A stretch of 64,000 bases of DNA from Pseudomonadota bacterium (GTDB lineage Bacteria; Desulfobacterota; Desulfovibrionia; Desulfovibrionales; Desulfomicrobiaceae): contig JAEWKZ010000109.1 in the NCBI GenBank assembly GCA_023393525.1, positions 16,752-80,751 of the forward strand, written 5' to 3'. This document shows positions 26,852-37,061 of this stretch, piece by piece; the stretch's first letter is position 1; each line of letters opens with the position of its first letter. Under the pieces are notes generated by a model. The model made no database searches, was not told the origin of the DNA, and saw nothing but the letters and a program-made list of their open reading frames with translations. Both the position numbers and the translations under genes were made by a program.

Positions 26852-27622
26852 ATGAACAGACCCGCGACCGACGACCGCCTCCCCGCCGCGAAACGGCGCG
26901 CCGCCCTGCCCTGGCCATTGCCCGCGCTTGCGACGTGGGGCGCATGCTGGGCTTTTTTCCTGGCCCTTCTCGCCCTGGGCGTCCAGGCGGTCTGGAGCCT
27001 GGCCCTGGCCACCGCGATGGGACTTGGCGCGAGCCTTCGCGCCGTCACCGGGTGGCGCAAACTCTTCATCGCCGCCGGCTTCCCCCTGTCCGCAGCCATT
27101 TCCGGCATCGGGGCGAACCTGTCGCCCTGGACCTGGCTCATCCCTCTGGCCCTCCTGCTGCTCCTCTACCCCGTGAGCGCCTGGCGGGACGCCCCGCTCT
27201 TCCCCACTCCGCAGGGCATCCTGGACGGACTGGACAAAATCGCGGCGCTCACATGCGCGGACCGCGTCCTGGACGCGGGATGCGGATTGGGCGCGGGGCT
27301 TGCGGAACTCTACAGGGTCTACCCTTTGGCCCGCCTCGACGGAATCGAGCGCAGCTGGCCGCTGCGCATTCTGTGCGCCTGGCGCTGCCCTTTCGCCAAC
27401 GTACGTCATGGAGACATCTGGCGGGAGGACTGGTCGGCCTACTCCATGGTCTACATGTTCCAACGGCCCGAAAGCATGGGGCCGGCTGCCGAAAAGGCGA
27501 GGCGGGAGCTTTCCAAGGGGGGCTGGCTGGTCAGCCTGGAATTCGAAGCCCCGACCCTGAAGCCTGTCGCCGTGCTCCGAAACCGGTCGGACAAACCCGT
27601 CTGGGTCTACCGCATGGAGTGA
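26852..27622 (+). CDS. Membrane-tethered class I SAM-dependent methyltransferase-like protein
   Basis: 256 residues from ATG 26852; the ribosome site is weak. The first ~110 residues hold two to four hydrophobic segments. The C-terminal ~145 residues are a Rossmann methyltransferase fold with motif I VLDAGCGLGAG near 133. An acidic residue follows (DGIERSW). The substrate is not evident. It is divergent from the YqaA-like gene. Confidence 0.75.
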   Translation: MNRPATDDRLPAAKRRAALPWPLPALATWGACWAFFLALLALGVQAVWSLALATAMGLGASLRAVTGWRKLFIAAGFPLSAAISGIGANLSPWTWLIPLALLLLLYPVSAWRDAPLFPTPQGILDGLDKIAALTCADRVLDAGCGLGAGLAELYRVYPLARLDGIERSWPLRILCAWRCPFANVRHGDIWREDWSAYSMVYMFQRPESMGPAAEKARRELSKGGWLVSLEFEAPTLKPVAVLRNRSDKPVWVYRME

Positions 27623-27859
27623 ATTCACACCCGGATCGGAACACAAGACCGCCGGCCGGGCTGAAGGCATGGATTTCCGCCTGCGCGGGAACGACTTCGA
27701 GGGGGCGTGACGACAGATTCGTCATTCCCGAACAGGCGGGAGTCCATGGTTCTCTCGAAACAGGTTCCTCGCGCAGCCTGAAACAGACGCGCGAACCCCC
27801 GCCGCTTGCGCGACGGGGGTTCGACGAAGGTTTTGTCCGAGCTTCTCGACGAACAGCGG
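27623..27859. repeat. Inverted repeat of the GTCATTCCCG...GGCGGGA type plus terminator
   Basis: ATGGATTTCCGCCTGCGCGGGAACGAC (about 27668-27693) is an imperfect complement of CGTCATTCCCGAACAGGCGGGAGTCCAT (about 27720-27747). Such GTCATTCCCGC repeats are widely dispersed in proteobacterial genomes. Confidence 0.65.
27792..27823 (-). terminator. Hairpin after lon (possibly bidirectional)
   Basis: CGAACCCCCGCCGC (27792-27805) pairs at 13 of 14 positions with 27810-27823 around a 4-nt loop. It lies 37 bp beyond the lon stop and also downstream of the methyltransferase gene. Confidence 0.6.
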
Positions 27860-30307
27860 TTACTGCGGACTTGTGAAATCGTGCCCCTTGAGCAGGGCCT
27901 TGGAGACCGGGATGATGTCCGCCGAGGGGCAGAAAAGCGTCTCCCGGGTCACGTCCTTGAGGGCCTCGCACAGGACCTGGTCCATGTTGTCCACGAACAC
28001 GATCTCCAGATCCTTCAGGATCACCTTGGGCACGTCTTTCAAGTCCCGCTCGTTTTCCTTGGGCAGCAGCACCCGCGAAATGAGCCCGCGATGGGCGGCC
28101 AGGAGCTTGTCGCGCACACCGCCGATGGGCAGGACCCGGCCGCGCAGGGTGATCTCGCCGGTCATGGCCACGTCGTTGCGGACCGGAATGTCCAAAAGGG
28201 CCGAAGCCAGGCAGGTGGCTAGCGTGATCCCCGCGGATGGTCCATCCTTGGGGGTCGCGCCCTCGGGCACGTGGATGTGGGTGTCGATCTCCTTGTAGAA
28301 GTCCTTGCGCAGCCCGAAAAATTCCGACCGGGAACGGATGTAGCTGATGGCCGCCTTGGCCGACTCCTGCATCACGTCGCCAAGCTTGCCGGTGATCTCG
28401 ATCTTGCCCATGCCGGGCATGAGCGCCACTTCCACGAAAAGAAGCTCGCCGCCGACCTGGGTCCAGGCCAGGCCCGTGGCCACGCCCACCTGGGCCTCAT
28501 CCTCGCGCTGGCCGTGACGAACCTTGGGGATGCCCAGATACGTGCCGAGCATGGACTTGGTCACGGACAGGGTCTTGTCCATGTCCCCTTCCTCCACCAG
28601 GGCGCGGGCAACCTTGCGGCAGACCGAGGCCAGCTCGCGCTCCAGGTTGCGCACTCCGGATTCGCGGGTGTAGCGGCGGATGATCTCAAGGATCGCGCCC
28701 TTGGACAGATTCAGATTCTCGGGCTTCAGGCCGTGCTGGTCCAGCTGCTTGGGCAGCAGGAAATCCGAGGCGATGCGTTCCTTCTCCGTCTCAAGGTAGC
28801 CGGGGATGGTGATGATCTCCATGCGGTCCTGCAGGGGCAGCGGAATGGTCTGCAGCGAGTTGGCCGTGGTGATGAAAAAGACCTGGGACAGGTCGTAGTC
28901 CATGTCCAGGTAATGGTCGTTGAAGGCGCTGTTCTGTTCCGGATCGAGCACTTCCAGGAGCGCGGCCGAGGGGTCGCCCCGGAAATCCATGCTCATCTTG
29001 TCCACCTCGTCCAGGCAGAAGACCGGATTGTTGGTGGAGACGCGTTTCAGGGACTGGATGATCTTGCCCGGCAGAGCCCCGACATAGGTCCGGCGATGGC
29101 CCCTGATCTCGGCCTCGTCGCGCACTCCGCCCAACGACAGGCGCACGAACTCGCGCCCCGTGGCCCGGGCGATGGACTTGGCCAAGGATGTCTTGCCCAC
29201 GCCGGGAGGGCCCACCAGGCACAGGATGGGCCCGCGCAGCTTTTTGACCAGGGCCTGCACGGCCAGGTATTCGAGAATGCGTTCCTTGGGTTTTTCCAGA
29301 CCGTAGTGGTCGTCGTCCAAAATTTTCTGGGCCTGCTTGAGGTCGATGTCCACATCGCGCAGCACGTTCCAGGGCAGGGCCAGGATCCAGTCCACATAAT
29401 TGCGCAGCACCGCGTACTCTGCGGAGGACGGCGGAGTCTGGCGCAGCTTCTTCATCTCGGCCATGGCCTTGGAGCGTGCCTCCTCGGGCATGTCCTTCTC
29501 TTTGAGCTGGGTCTCCAGATCCTCCACGTCGGCCTTGGGGTCGAAGTCGCGGCCCATTTCCTTGTGGATGGCCTTGAGCTGCTCGCCGAGATAGTAGTCC
29601 TTCTGATTCTCCTCCATCTGCTTCTTGACCCGGCCCTTGATCTTCTTCTCCAGGGAAAAGACCTCGATCTCTTCCTGGATCAGTTCATAGACCCGCTCCA
29701 GACGACGGACAGGGTTGCGCACTTCGAGCACGCCCTGCTTGCGGTCATAGGTGGCCTTGAGGTGGGAGGCGATGCTGTCGGCCAGACGGCCGGGCTGGGA
29801 GACGCTGGTGATGGCCAGGATCGTCTCCTTGGCCAGCTTGCGGTTGACCTGGGAATATTCCTCCACGGCCTCGTGGGTGGCCCGGACCAGGGCCTCGCCT
29901 TCGACGGGGTTGCCTTCGAGGTCGGGCATGGAGGAGGTCCGCACCATCTGGATCTCGTCTTCGAGCATGATGCCGCGGTCCTGATCCCAGGAGGCGCGGT
30001 AGAGCCCCTCGAAAAGCACCTTGATGGTCCCGTCGGGCAGCCTGAGCATCTGCAGCACCTTGCTGACCGTGCCGATCTCGTAGAGACCGCTCACGTCGGG
30101 CCGCTCCTGTCCGGGGTCCTTCTGGGCTACCAGGAAAATCCGCTTCTCGTATTTGTCCAGAGCCGTTTCAATGGCCTTGATGGAAGAGTCCCGGCCCACG
30201 AAAAGGGGCACGATGGACTTGGGGAACATGACCACTTCACGCAGGGACATGACCGGCAGGATCATGCTGCCATGGGTGGACTTCTCGAAAACTAACGCAT
30301 CGGTCAT
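27860..30307 (-). CDS. lon: ATP-dependent protease Lon
   Basis: 815 residues from ATG 30305-30307. The LAN substrate-binding domain covers about 15-210 ([22 protein letters not shown]), then a coiled coil, the AAA+ module with Walker [16 protein letters not shown] near 365, and the C-terminal protease domain with catalytic Ser in DGPSAGIT near 690 and the dyad Lys further on. It degrades misfolded and regulatory proteins. It ends the tig-clpP-clpX-lon cluster, 35 bp after clpX. Confidence 0.96.
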   Translation of the reverse strand: MTDALVFEKSTHGSMILPVMSLREVVMFPKSIVPLFVGRDSSIKAIETALDKYEKRIFLVAQKDPGQERPDVSGLYEIGTVSKVLQMLRLPDGTIKVLFEGLYRASWDQDRGIMLEDEIQMVRTSSMPDLEGNPVEGEALVRATHEAVEEYSQVNRKLAKETILAITSVSQPGRLADSIASHLKATYDRKQGVLEVRNPVRRLERVYELIQEEIEVFSLEKKIKGRVKKQMEENQKDYYLGEQLKAIHKEMGRDFDPKADVEDLETQLKEKDMPEEARSKAMAEMKKLRQTPPSSAEYAVLRNYVDWILALPWNVLRDVDIDLKQAQKILDDDHYGLEKPKERILEYLAVQALVKKLRGPILCLVGPPGVGKTSLAKSIARATGREFVRLSLGGVRDEAEIRGHRRTYVGALPGKIIQSLKRVSTNNPVFCLDEVDKMSMDFRGDPSAALLEVLDPEQNSAFNDHYLDMDYDLSQVFFITTANSLQTIPLPLQDRMEIITIPGYLETEKERIASDFLLPKQLDQHGLKPENLNLSKGAILEIIRRYTRESGVRNLERELASVCRKVARALVEEGDMDKTLSVTKSMLGTYLGIPKVRHGQREDEAQVGVATGLAWTQVGGELLFVEVALMPGMGKIEITGKLGDVMQESAKAAISYIRSRSEFFGLRKDFYKEIDTHIHVPEGATPKDGPSAGITLATCLASALLDIPVRNDVAMTGEITLRGRVLPIGGVRDKLLAAHRGLISRVLLPKENERDLKDVPKVILKDLEIVFVDNMDQVLCEALKDVTRETLFCPSADIIPVSKALLKGHDFTSPQ

Positions 30308-30342
30308 GGTTGGTCTCGCAGATCTTGGCCGACCACGGATGG

Positions 30343-31593
<1,251 letters not shown>

Positions 31594-31627
31594 GGTTACC
31601 TCAAAATTCTGATAAATTCCAAAAAAT

Positions 31628-32224
31628 CTATTCCAGTTCCTTGCGCGAGGCCAGGACCTGATCGATGAGCCCGTATGCGCAGGCTTCGTCACCGCTCATG
31701 AAATAATCCCGTTCCGTGTCCTGTTCGACCTTTTCCAGACTCTGTCCGGTATGATTGGCCAGGATGCCGTTGAGTTCCGAACGCAGACGGATGATCTCCT
31801 TGGCCTGGATGGCGATGTCCGTGGCCTGGCCCTGGAACCCGCCCATGGGCTGATGGATCATGATGCGCGAATGGGGCAGGGTGTAGCGCATGCCCTTCTC
31901 GCCCGCGGCCAGGAGCACCGCCGCCATGCTCGCGGCCTGGCCGATGCACAGGGTGGCCACGGGGGCGGAAATGTACTGCATGGTGTCGTAGATGGCCATG
32001 CCTGCCGTCACGGAACCGCCGGGAGAGTTGACGTACATGTTGATCTGCTTCTCGGGGTTCTCGGACTCCAGAAAAAGCAGCTGGGCGCAGATGGAATTGG
32101 CGACGTGGTCGTCGATGGGGGTGCCCAGAAGCACGATGCGATCCTTGAGCAAGCGGGAATAGATGTCGTACATCCGCTCGCCGCGGCCGGTGTTTTCAAT
32201 GACGAATACGGAATTTCTGACCAT
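31628..32224 (-). CDS. clpP: ClpP serine protease subunit
   Basis: 198 residues from ATG 32222-32224 with GAGGAGC upstream; a longer frame to 32245 is possible but lacks a site. The catalytic triad is Ser99 (IGQAASMAA), His124 (IMIHQPMGG) and Asp173. It forms the tetradecameric chamber used with ClpX. The conserved [17 protein letters not shown] is present. Confidence 0.97.
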   Translation of the reverse strand: MVRNSVFVIENTGRGERMYDIYSRLLKDRIVLLGTPIDDHVANSICAQLLFLESENPEKQINMYVNSPGGSVTAGMAIYDTMQYISAPVATLCIGQAASMAAVLLAAGEKGMRYTLPHSRIMIHQPMGGFQGQATDIAIQAKEIIRLRSELNGILANHTGQSLEKVEQDTERDYFMSGDEACAYGLIDQVLASRKELE

Positions 32225-32376
32225 GAAAGCTCCTCGAAAAAACAAAGGTAGGGACGAACACCAAAGAATGGAAAATTAACGATCCGGTACAGGGTGTCAA
32301 GGGCTGTACGGCGGGAGACTCGATCCGCCAGCGTTTTACCTGCACATTGCCTGCCAGATCGGACGCGGACGGCTCG

Positions 32377-32409
32377 GAAAAGAAAAGGGGCCGGGTCATG
32401 CCCGGCCCC
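32377..32409 (-). terminator. Rho-independent terminator after tig
   Basis: On the minus strand a 9-bp GGGGCCGGG/CCCGGCCCC stem with a 5-nt loop is followed by TTTTCTTTTC, starting 8 bp after the tig stop. clpP therefore probably has its own promoter between here and 32240. Confidence 0.85.
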
Positions 32410-32417
32410 CCGTGAAG

Positions 32418-33725
32418 CTACGCGTTCGGGGTTGCCGCCGGAGGAACGACTGTCACCGTGGCGTTCTCGTAGATGAGTTCCATGGCCTTGTCGGCCAGAA
32501 CCCGATCCTTGAGCGGGATCATCAGATTGTGCTGCTCGTAGTAGTCCTTGATGGAATGGAAGTCCTGGCCCGTGGAGGCGGCCATCTTCTGGAGCACCAG
32601 GTCCACTTCCTGCGGATCGACCGTCAGATTTTCGGCGCTGGCGATGGCCAAAAGGACCAGGGAGGACTTGACCACGTCCTCGGCCTGGGCGCGGTGTTCC
32701 TCGCGCAGCTCGGCGGGAGTCTTGCCCAGGGAATCGAGGCTCTTGCCCTGACGTTCGAGCTTGCCCTGCAGTTCCACGATCTGCTTGTCGATCTGCTCCT
32801 CGACGATGCTCTGGGGCAGTTCGAAGCTGACCGCGGCCTTGATGCCGTCAAGCAGCTTCTTCTGGGCGTCGCCCTTGACCAGCTGCTTGCGGGTCGAAAC
32901 ATAGGATTTCTCGATGGCGTCCTTCAAATCCTGCACGGAGGAATAACCGCCGGCAAGTTCGGCGAAATCGTCATCGACCTCGGGCAGGTTGCGGGCCTTG
33001 ATGGCGTGCAGGGTAACCTGCATGGACACGGTCTGTCCGGCCAGCGTCTCGTTGATGAAATCGGCGGGGAAGGTCAGCCCGTTCTCCCTGGTTTCGCCGG
33101 GAGTCATGCCGATGACGATGTCCTCGAACTCGGGCAGGGAATTCCCCTCACCCAGGGGAAGCTCGAACTTGTTGGCGGCGACGCCTTCCATCTTCACGCC
33201 GTCCTGGAAGGCCTGGAAGTCGATGACCGCGATGTCGCCGGTGGCCACGGGACGCTCCTCCTTGATGATCACGGTCTTGGCCATGTTCTGGCGGATGCGC
33301 TCGATGACGTCCTCGACCTGCTGGGGATCGACGACCACGTCTTCCTCGTCCACGGCCAGGCCCTTGTATTCGGGCAGGTCGAAGGTCGGGGCGATCTCGA
33401 AGGAGAAGGAATAGGAAAAGTCTTCGTCGCGCTCCATTTCCTTGGCGTCGACGTCGATGCGGGACAGCGGGGAAAGCTTGAGTTCGCCCAGGATGTCGTT
33501 GATGTGATAGTTGATGAGGTCGGTCGTGGCCTCCCCGTAAATCTGCTTGCGGAACTTGGCCTCGACCACGGAGGACGGGACCTTGCCCTTGCGAAAGCCC
33601 TTGATCTCCGCGCCCTTGCGGTACAGGGCCACGGTGGCGGCCAGGGCGGCATGCACTTCCTCGACGCTTACTTCCACCGCCACCTTGCGCTTGACCGGGG
33701 ACAGTTCTTCGACTTTGTATTCCAT
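32418..33725 (-). CDS. tig: Trigger factor (ribosome-associated chaperone/PPIase)
   Basis: 435 residues from ATG 33723-33725, with AAGGAG upstream. The N-terminal ribosome-binding domain carries the signature GFRKGKVP near 44-51. The FKBP-type PPIase domain spans about 150-245 (GDIAVIDFQAFQDG, LPEFEDIVIGMTPGE), and the rest is the helical chaperone domain. It binds nascent chains at the ribosome exit. Its neighbours clpP, clpX and lon are the usual partners in this gene order. A longer frame runs into the tRNA gene and is rejected. Confidence 0.95.
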   Translation of the reverse strand: MEYKVEELSPVKRKVAVEVSVEEVHAALAATVALYRKGAEIKGFRKGKVPSSVVEAKFRKQIYGEATTDLINYHINDILGELKLSPLSRIDVDAKEMERDEDFSYSFSFEIAPTFDLPEYKGLAVDEEDVVVDPQQVEDVIERIRQNMAKTVIIKEERPVATGDIAVIDFQAFQDGVKMEGVAANKFELPLGEGNSLPEFEDIVIGMTPGETRENGLTFPADFINETLAGQTVSMQVTLHAIKARNLPEVDDDFAELAGGYSSVQDLKDAIEKSYVSTRKQLVKGDAQKKLLDGIKAAVSFELPQSIVEEQIDKQIVELQGKLERQGKSLDSLGKTPAELREEHRAQAEDVVKSSLVLLAIASAENLTVDPQEVDLVLQKMAASTGQDFHSIKDYYEQHNLMIPLKDRVLADKAMELIYENATVTVVPPAATPNA

Positions 33726-33778
33726 GACTCCACTCCTTGAATGATGGGCGATCCCTCGGGGGCCCGGATAATCTTTCC

Positions 33779-33861
33779 TGGTGCGGGCGATAGGATTCGA
33801 ACCTACAAGCTTTTGGCGCCAGCTCCTAAGGCTGGTGCGTTTACCGTTCCGCCACACCCGC
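33779..33861 (-). tRNA. tRNA-Leu (anticodon TAG)
   Basis: On the minus strand the acceptor stem GCGGGTG/CGCCCGC, a D-arm with GGCGGAACGGTAAACGC, an anticodon arm CCAGC-CTTAGGA-GCTGG (anticodon TAG), a long variable arm of class II type, TTCGAAT in the T-loop and an encoded CCA are all visible. It lies between tig and recD2. Confidence 0.95.
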
Positions 33862-33970
33862 AATTCACAAAAGAGACTTCATAGACAAGGATTCGCGGCC
33901 CTGTCAACGCATCTCGCACCGGGAAAACCGCGTCCACAGGCCGATTCACCCGTCCTTTCAGCCTGTTGAG

Positions 33971-36145
33971 CTAGATTTGCGCCTCATTCGCCAGGCGCAC
34001 GGCCAGGGATGTGTGCCGCTGCCGCCCGCGCTCGTTTCCAAGCCCCATGTGCATGGCCCGACGCGAACCCATGAGCACGGCCAGCTTTCTGGCCCGCGTC
34101 AGGCCCGTGTAGATGAGATTTCTCTGCAAAAGCATGTAGTGCTGCGAGACCACGGGCATGACCACGGCCGGGTATTCGCTGCCCTGACTCTTGTGCACGC
34201 TGATGGCGTAGGCCAGGCCGATCTCGTCGAGCTCGTCGAACCCGTACTCCACTGCCCGGCCGTCGAACTCGGCGCGCAGAATCTCGTCTTCGGTGTCGAT
34301 GGCCAGGATGCGGCCCAGGTCGCCGTTGAAGACTTCCTTGTCGTAATTGTTCCTGAGTTGCAGCACGCGGTCCCCAACCCTGTAGGAGCGCTGGCCGCGC
34401 ACCAGTTCCCGGCCGTGCGGATTGAGGCGTTCCTGCAGCAGACGGTTCAGGGCCACGGTGCCCACCTCGCCCTTGTGCATGGGCGTGAGCACCTGCACGT
34501 CGGCCAAGGGGTCGAGGCCGTAGGCTTCGGGAATGCGCTCGCAGACCATGCGCAGCACCAGGGACTGCAATTCGAGCAGGTTCTCCTTCTCGACCCAGAA
34601 AAAATCGGCCTTGGGCGGCGCGTGGGGGCTGCCCAAGGGGAACTCGCCCTCGTTGATGCGGTGGGCGTTGACCACGATCATGCTCTCGCGGGCCTGGCGG
34701 TAGATGTGCGTCAGGCGCACGGCCGGAACCACGCCGCTCTCGATCATGTCCCCCAGCACGTTGCCCGCGCCCACCGAGGGCAGCTGATTCTCGTCGCCGA
34801 CGAACACCAGGCGGCAGGTCAGGGGCAGGGCGCGCAGGAGCGACAGGCACAGGCCGCAGTCGAGCATGGAGACCTCGTCCACGACCATGACGTCGGCGGA
34901 AAGCTTCTTTTCCTCGTTGAACTCGAACCCGGTGGCCGGTTGGTAGCGCAGCAGCCGGTGCAGGGTCGTGGCCGTGAACCCGGTGGCCTCGGACAGACGC
35001 TTGGCGGCCCGGCCCGTGGGCGCGGCCAGGGAAATCTTCAGCCCCAGGGCCTTCAGGGCCCGCACCACCACGCGGGTGATGGTCGTCTTGCCCGTGCCCG
35101 GCCCGCCGGTGATGATGGACACCTTGTGCCCGCAGGCCGATTCCACGGCCTGGCGCTGCTCGTCGGACAGGGTCAGGGACTGGCGCTTTTCCTCGCGCTC
35201 CACGGCCTTCGAGATCTTGTCCGGGTCGATGCGGCTGACATGGTCCAGAAGGCCCCGCAAGCGGGACGCGATCTCGCGTTCGGTCTTGTAGAAATAGGTC
35301 AGGTACACGGCTTCGGCCACGCCCTTCTCCGGCAGGGGCTCGACCACCAGACGCTTGCGCTCGACCAGGGCGTCGATCCGCTCCTCGATGAGTTCCAGGT
35401 CGTGGCAACCGAGCAGCTTGGCCGCCTCCTCCGCCAAGGTGACCCGCGGCAGAAACATGTGCCCGGCTCCGTCGGCCACCTGGCGCAGGCAGTACTCCAC
35501 CCCGGCCTCCAGGCGCTGCGGCGCGTCCTCGGCAAAGCCCAGCCTCAGCGCCACCTCGTCGGCGGTGCGGAAGCCGATGCCGTGAATGTCGTAGGCCAGG
35601 TCGTAGGGATTGGCGCGCAGGCGCTGCACCGCGCTCACCCCGTAATGGCGGAAGATGCGGTGGGCGAAGGTCGTGGCCACGCCGTGGGTCTGCAGAAAGA
35701 GCATCAGTCCCCGCACCTCGCGCTTTTCCTGCCAGGACGCGACGATGGTCTTGAGCTTGGCCGCTCCGATGCCCTCCACTTCCAGCAGGCGATTGGGATC
35801 GGAGTCCATGATGTCGAGAATCTGACTGCCGAAGCGGCTGATCAGCCGGTCGGCGGTCTTCTCGCCGATGCCCTTGACCGCCCCGGAGCCCAGGAAGCGG
35901 CGGATGCCGTTGATGGACGCAGGCAGGAGGTGCTCGCAAGACTCGGCCTTGAACTGACGCCCGAACTTGGGATGCTCGACCCACTCGCCGGTCATGCGCA
36001 GGGACTCCCCCGGGGCCACGTCGCCCAGAATCCCGACCACGCTCATCTGGCCGGGCTCGGACGGCGAATCCACGCGGGCGATGACGTATCCGTTCTCGGG
36101 ATTGTGGTAGACGACGGTGACGACTTCGCCCTGTACGGTTTGCAT
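33971..36145 (-). CDS. recD2: RecD2-type ATP-dependent DNA helicase
   Basis: 724 residues. The N-terminal OB-like and helix-hairpin-helix regions (IKG-IGEKTADRLI near 90) are typical of RecD2. The SF1 helicase core follows, with Walker A GGPGTGKTT near 345, VDEVSMLD, and the C-terminal motif VHKSQGSEYPAVV. RecD2 acts without RecBC in repair and replication-fork maintenance. It starts 4 bp after recR, the last gene of the dnaX-ebfC-recR-recD2 operon. Confidence 0.93.
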   Translation of the reverse strand: MQTVQGEVVTVVYHNPENGYVIARVDSPSEPGQMSVVGILGDVAPGESLRMTGEWVEHPKFGRQFKAESCEHLLPASINGIRRFLGSGAVKGIGEKTADRLISRFGSQILDIMDSDPNRLLEVEGIGAAKLKTIVASWQEKREVRGLMLFLQTHGVATTFAHRIFRHYGVSAVQRLRANPYDLAYDIHGIGFRTADEVALRLGFAEDAPQRLEAGVEYCLRQVADGAGHMFLPRVTLAEEAAKLLGCHDLELIEERIDALVERKRLVVEPLPEKGVAEAVYLTYFYKTEREIASRLRGLLDHVSRIDPDKISKAVEREEKRQSLTLSDEQRQAVESACGHKVSIITGGPGTGKTTITRVVVRALKALGLKISLAAPTGRAAKRLSEATGFTATTLHRLLRYQPATGFEFNEEKKLSADVMVVDEVSMLDCGLCLSLLRALPLTCRLVFVGDENQLPSVGAGNVLGDMIESGVVPAVRLTHIYRQARESMIVVNAHRINEGEFPLGSPHAPPKADFFWVEKENLLELQSLVLRMVCERIPEAYGLDPLADVQVLTPMHKGEVGTVALNRLLQERLNPHGRELVRGQRSYRVGDRVLQLRNNYDKEVFNGDLGRILAIDTEDEILRAEFDGRAVEYGFDELDEIGLAYAISVHKSQGSEYPAVVMPVVSQHYMLLQRNLIYTGLTRARKLAVLMGSRRAMHMGLGNERGRQRHTSLAVRLANEAQI

Positions 36146-36149
36146 GGGC

Positions 36150-36761
36150 CTAGAGGGAATGCCTGTATTTGAGGGACTGTTTGAGGGTTTCGCGGTCCAC
36201 GTACTTGATCTCCGAGCCCAGCGGAATGCCCTGGGCCAGACGGGTCACGGACACGCCCGGAAAGCTGCGCGCCAGCAGATTGTGTACGTATGCGCCCGTG
36301 GCCTCGGCCTCCATGGTCGAGCCCAGGGCCAGGATGACCTCGCGCACCTGGCTTTCGCGCAGAATGGATTCAAGCCTGTCCAGTTCGAGGGACCGGGCGT
36401 CGATCCCGTCCAGGGGAGACAACAGGCCGCCCAGGATCAGGTAGCGCCCCTTGTAGATGCCCGACTCCTCCATGACCATGAGGCTGTCCCATTCCGAGAC
36501 CAGGCACAGCTGTTCCGCCGTGCGCTTGGGGTCGGTGCACAGATGGCAGGGGTCCGAGTCGGCCAGGCCGCAGCAGCGCGAGCAGATGTGCAGGGCGCTG
36601 CGCAGGCCCTCGATGTCCCGGCCAAAGGAGCGTACCGATTCCTCGGGCCACTTGAGCAGGGTCAGGGCCATGCGCAGGGCGCTTTTCGGCCCCACGCCGG
36701 GCAGGGCCGAAAACTGGTCCACGATCTTTTGCAGGGGGGCGGGAAGACGTTGCACCGACAA
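36150..36761 (-). CDS. recR: Recombination mediator RecR
   Basis: 203 residues. The helix-hairpin-helix (FSALPGVGPKSALRMAL), the zinc finger with CSRCCGLADSDPCHLC at about 57-72, and the Toprim domain with E-x-D type acidic residues follow in the usual order. RecR with RecO/RecF loads RecA at gaps. It begins 3 bp after the ebfC stop. Confidence 0.96.
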   Translation of the reverse strand: MSVQRLPAPLQKIVDQFSALPGVGPKSALRMALTLLKWPEESVRSFGRDIEGLRSALHICSRCCGLADSDPCHLCTDPKRTAEQLCLVSEWDSLMVMEESGIYKGRYLILGGLLSPLDGIDARSLELDRLESILRESQVREVILALGSTMEAEATGAYVHNLLARSFPGVSVTRLAQGIPLGSEIKYVDRETLKQSLKYRHSL

Positions 36762-36764
36762 TCC

Positions 36765-37061
36765 CTAGAAAAGACCGGGAATCTTCATCCCGCCGGTGAT
36801 CTGCGCCATTTCGGACTGCATCAGGTCCTTGCCCTTCTTCAGGACTTCGTTGACCGCCGACATGACCAGGTCCTGCAGCATGTCCACGTCCTCGAGCACG
36901 GCCGGATCGATGACCACGGACAAAATCTCGCCCGAGCAGTTGGCCTTGACCGTGACCATGCCGCCGCCGACGCTGGTCTCCACTTCCTTCTTGCCGATCT
37001 CTTCCTGGGTGCGCAGCATCTTCTTCTGCATCATCTGCGCCTGTCTGATCAGTTCGTTCAT
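36765..37061 (-). CDS. YbaB/EbfC-family nucleoid-associated protein
   Basis: 98 residues, the usual length. The N-terminus MNELIRQAQMMQKKMLRTQEE and the central GGGMVTVKANCSGEILSVVIDP are diagnostic. It binds DNA as a dimer. Its start overlaps the dnaX stop by 4 bp (ATGA), a near-universal dnaX-ybaB-recR arrangement. Confidence 0.95.
   Translation of the reverse strand: MNELIRQAQMMQKKMLRTQEEIGKKEVETSVGGGMVTVKANCSGEILSVVIDPAVLEDVDMLQDLVMSAVNEVLKKGKDLMQSEMAQITGGMKIPGLF

Noticed and set aside
28271..30295. 674-codon plus-strand open frame opposite lon
   Set aside because: Antisense shadow of lon without ribosome site or motifs.
33977..36172. 731-codon plus-strand open frame opposite recD2
   Set aside because: Antisense shadow; recD2 has all helicase motifs.
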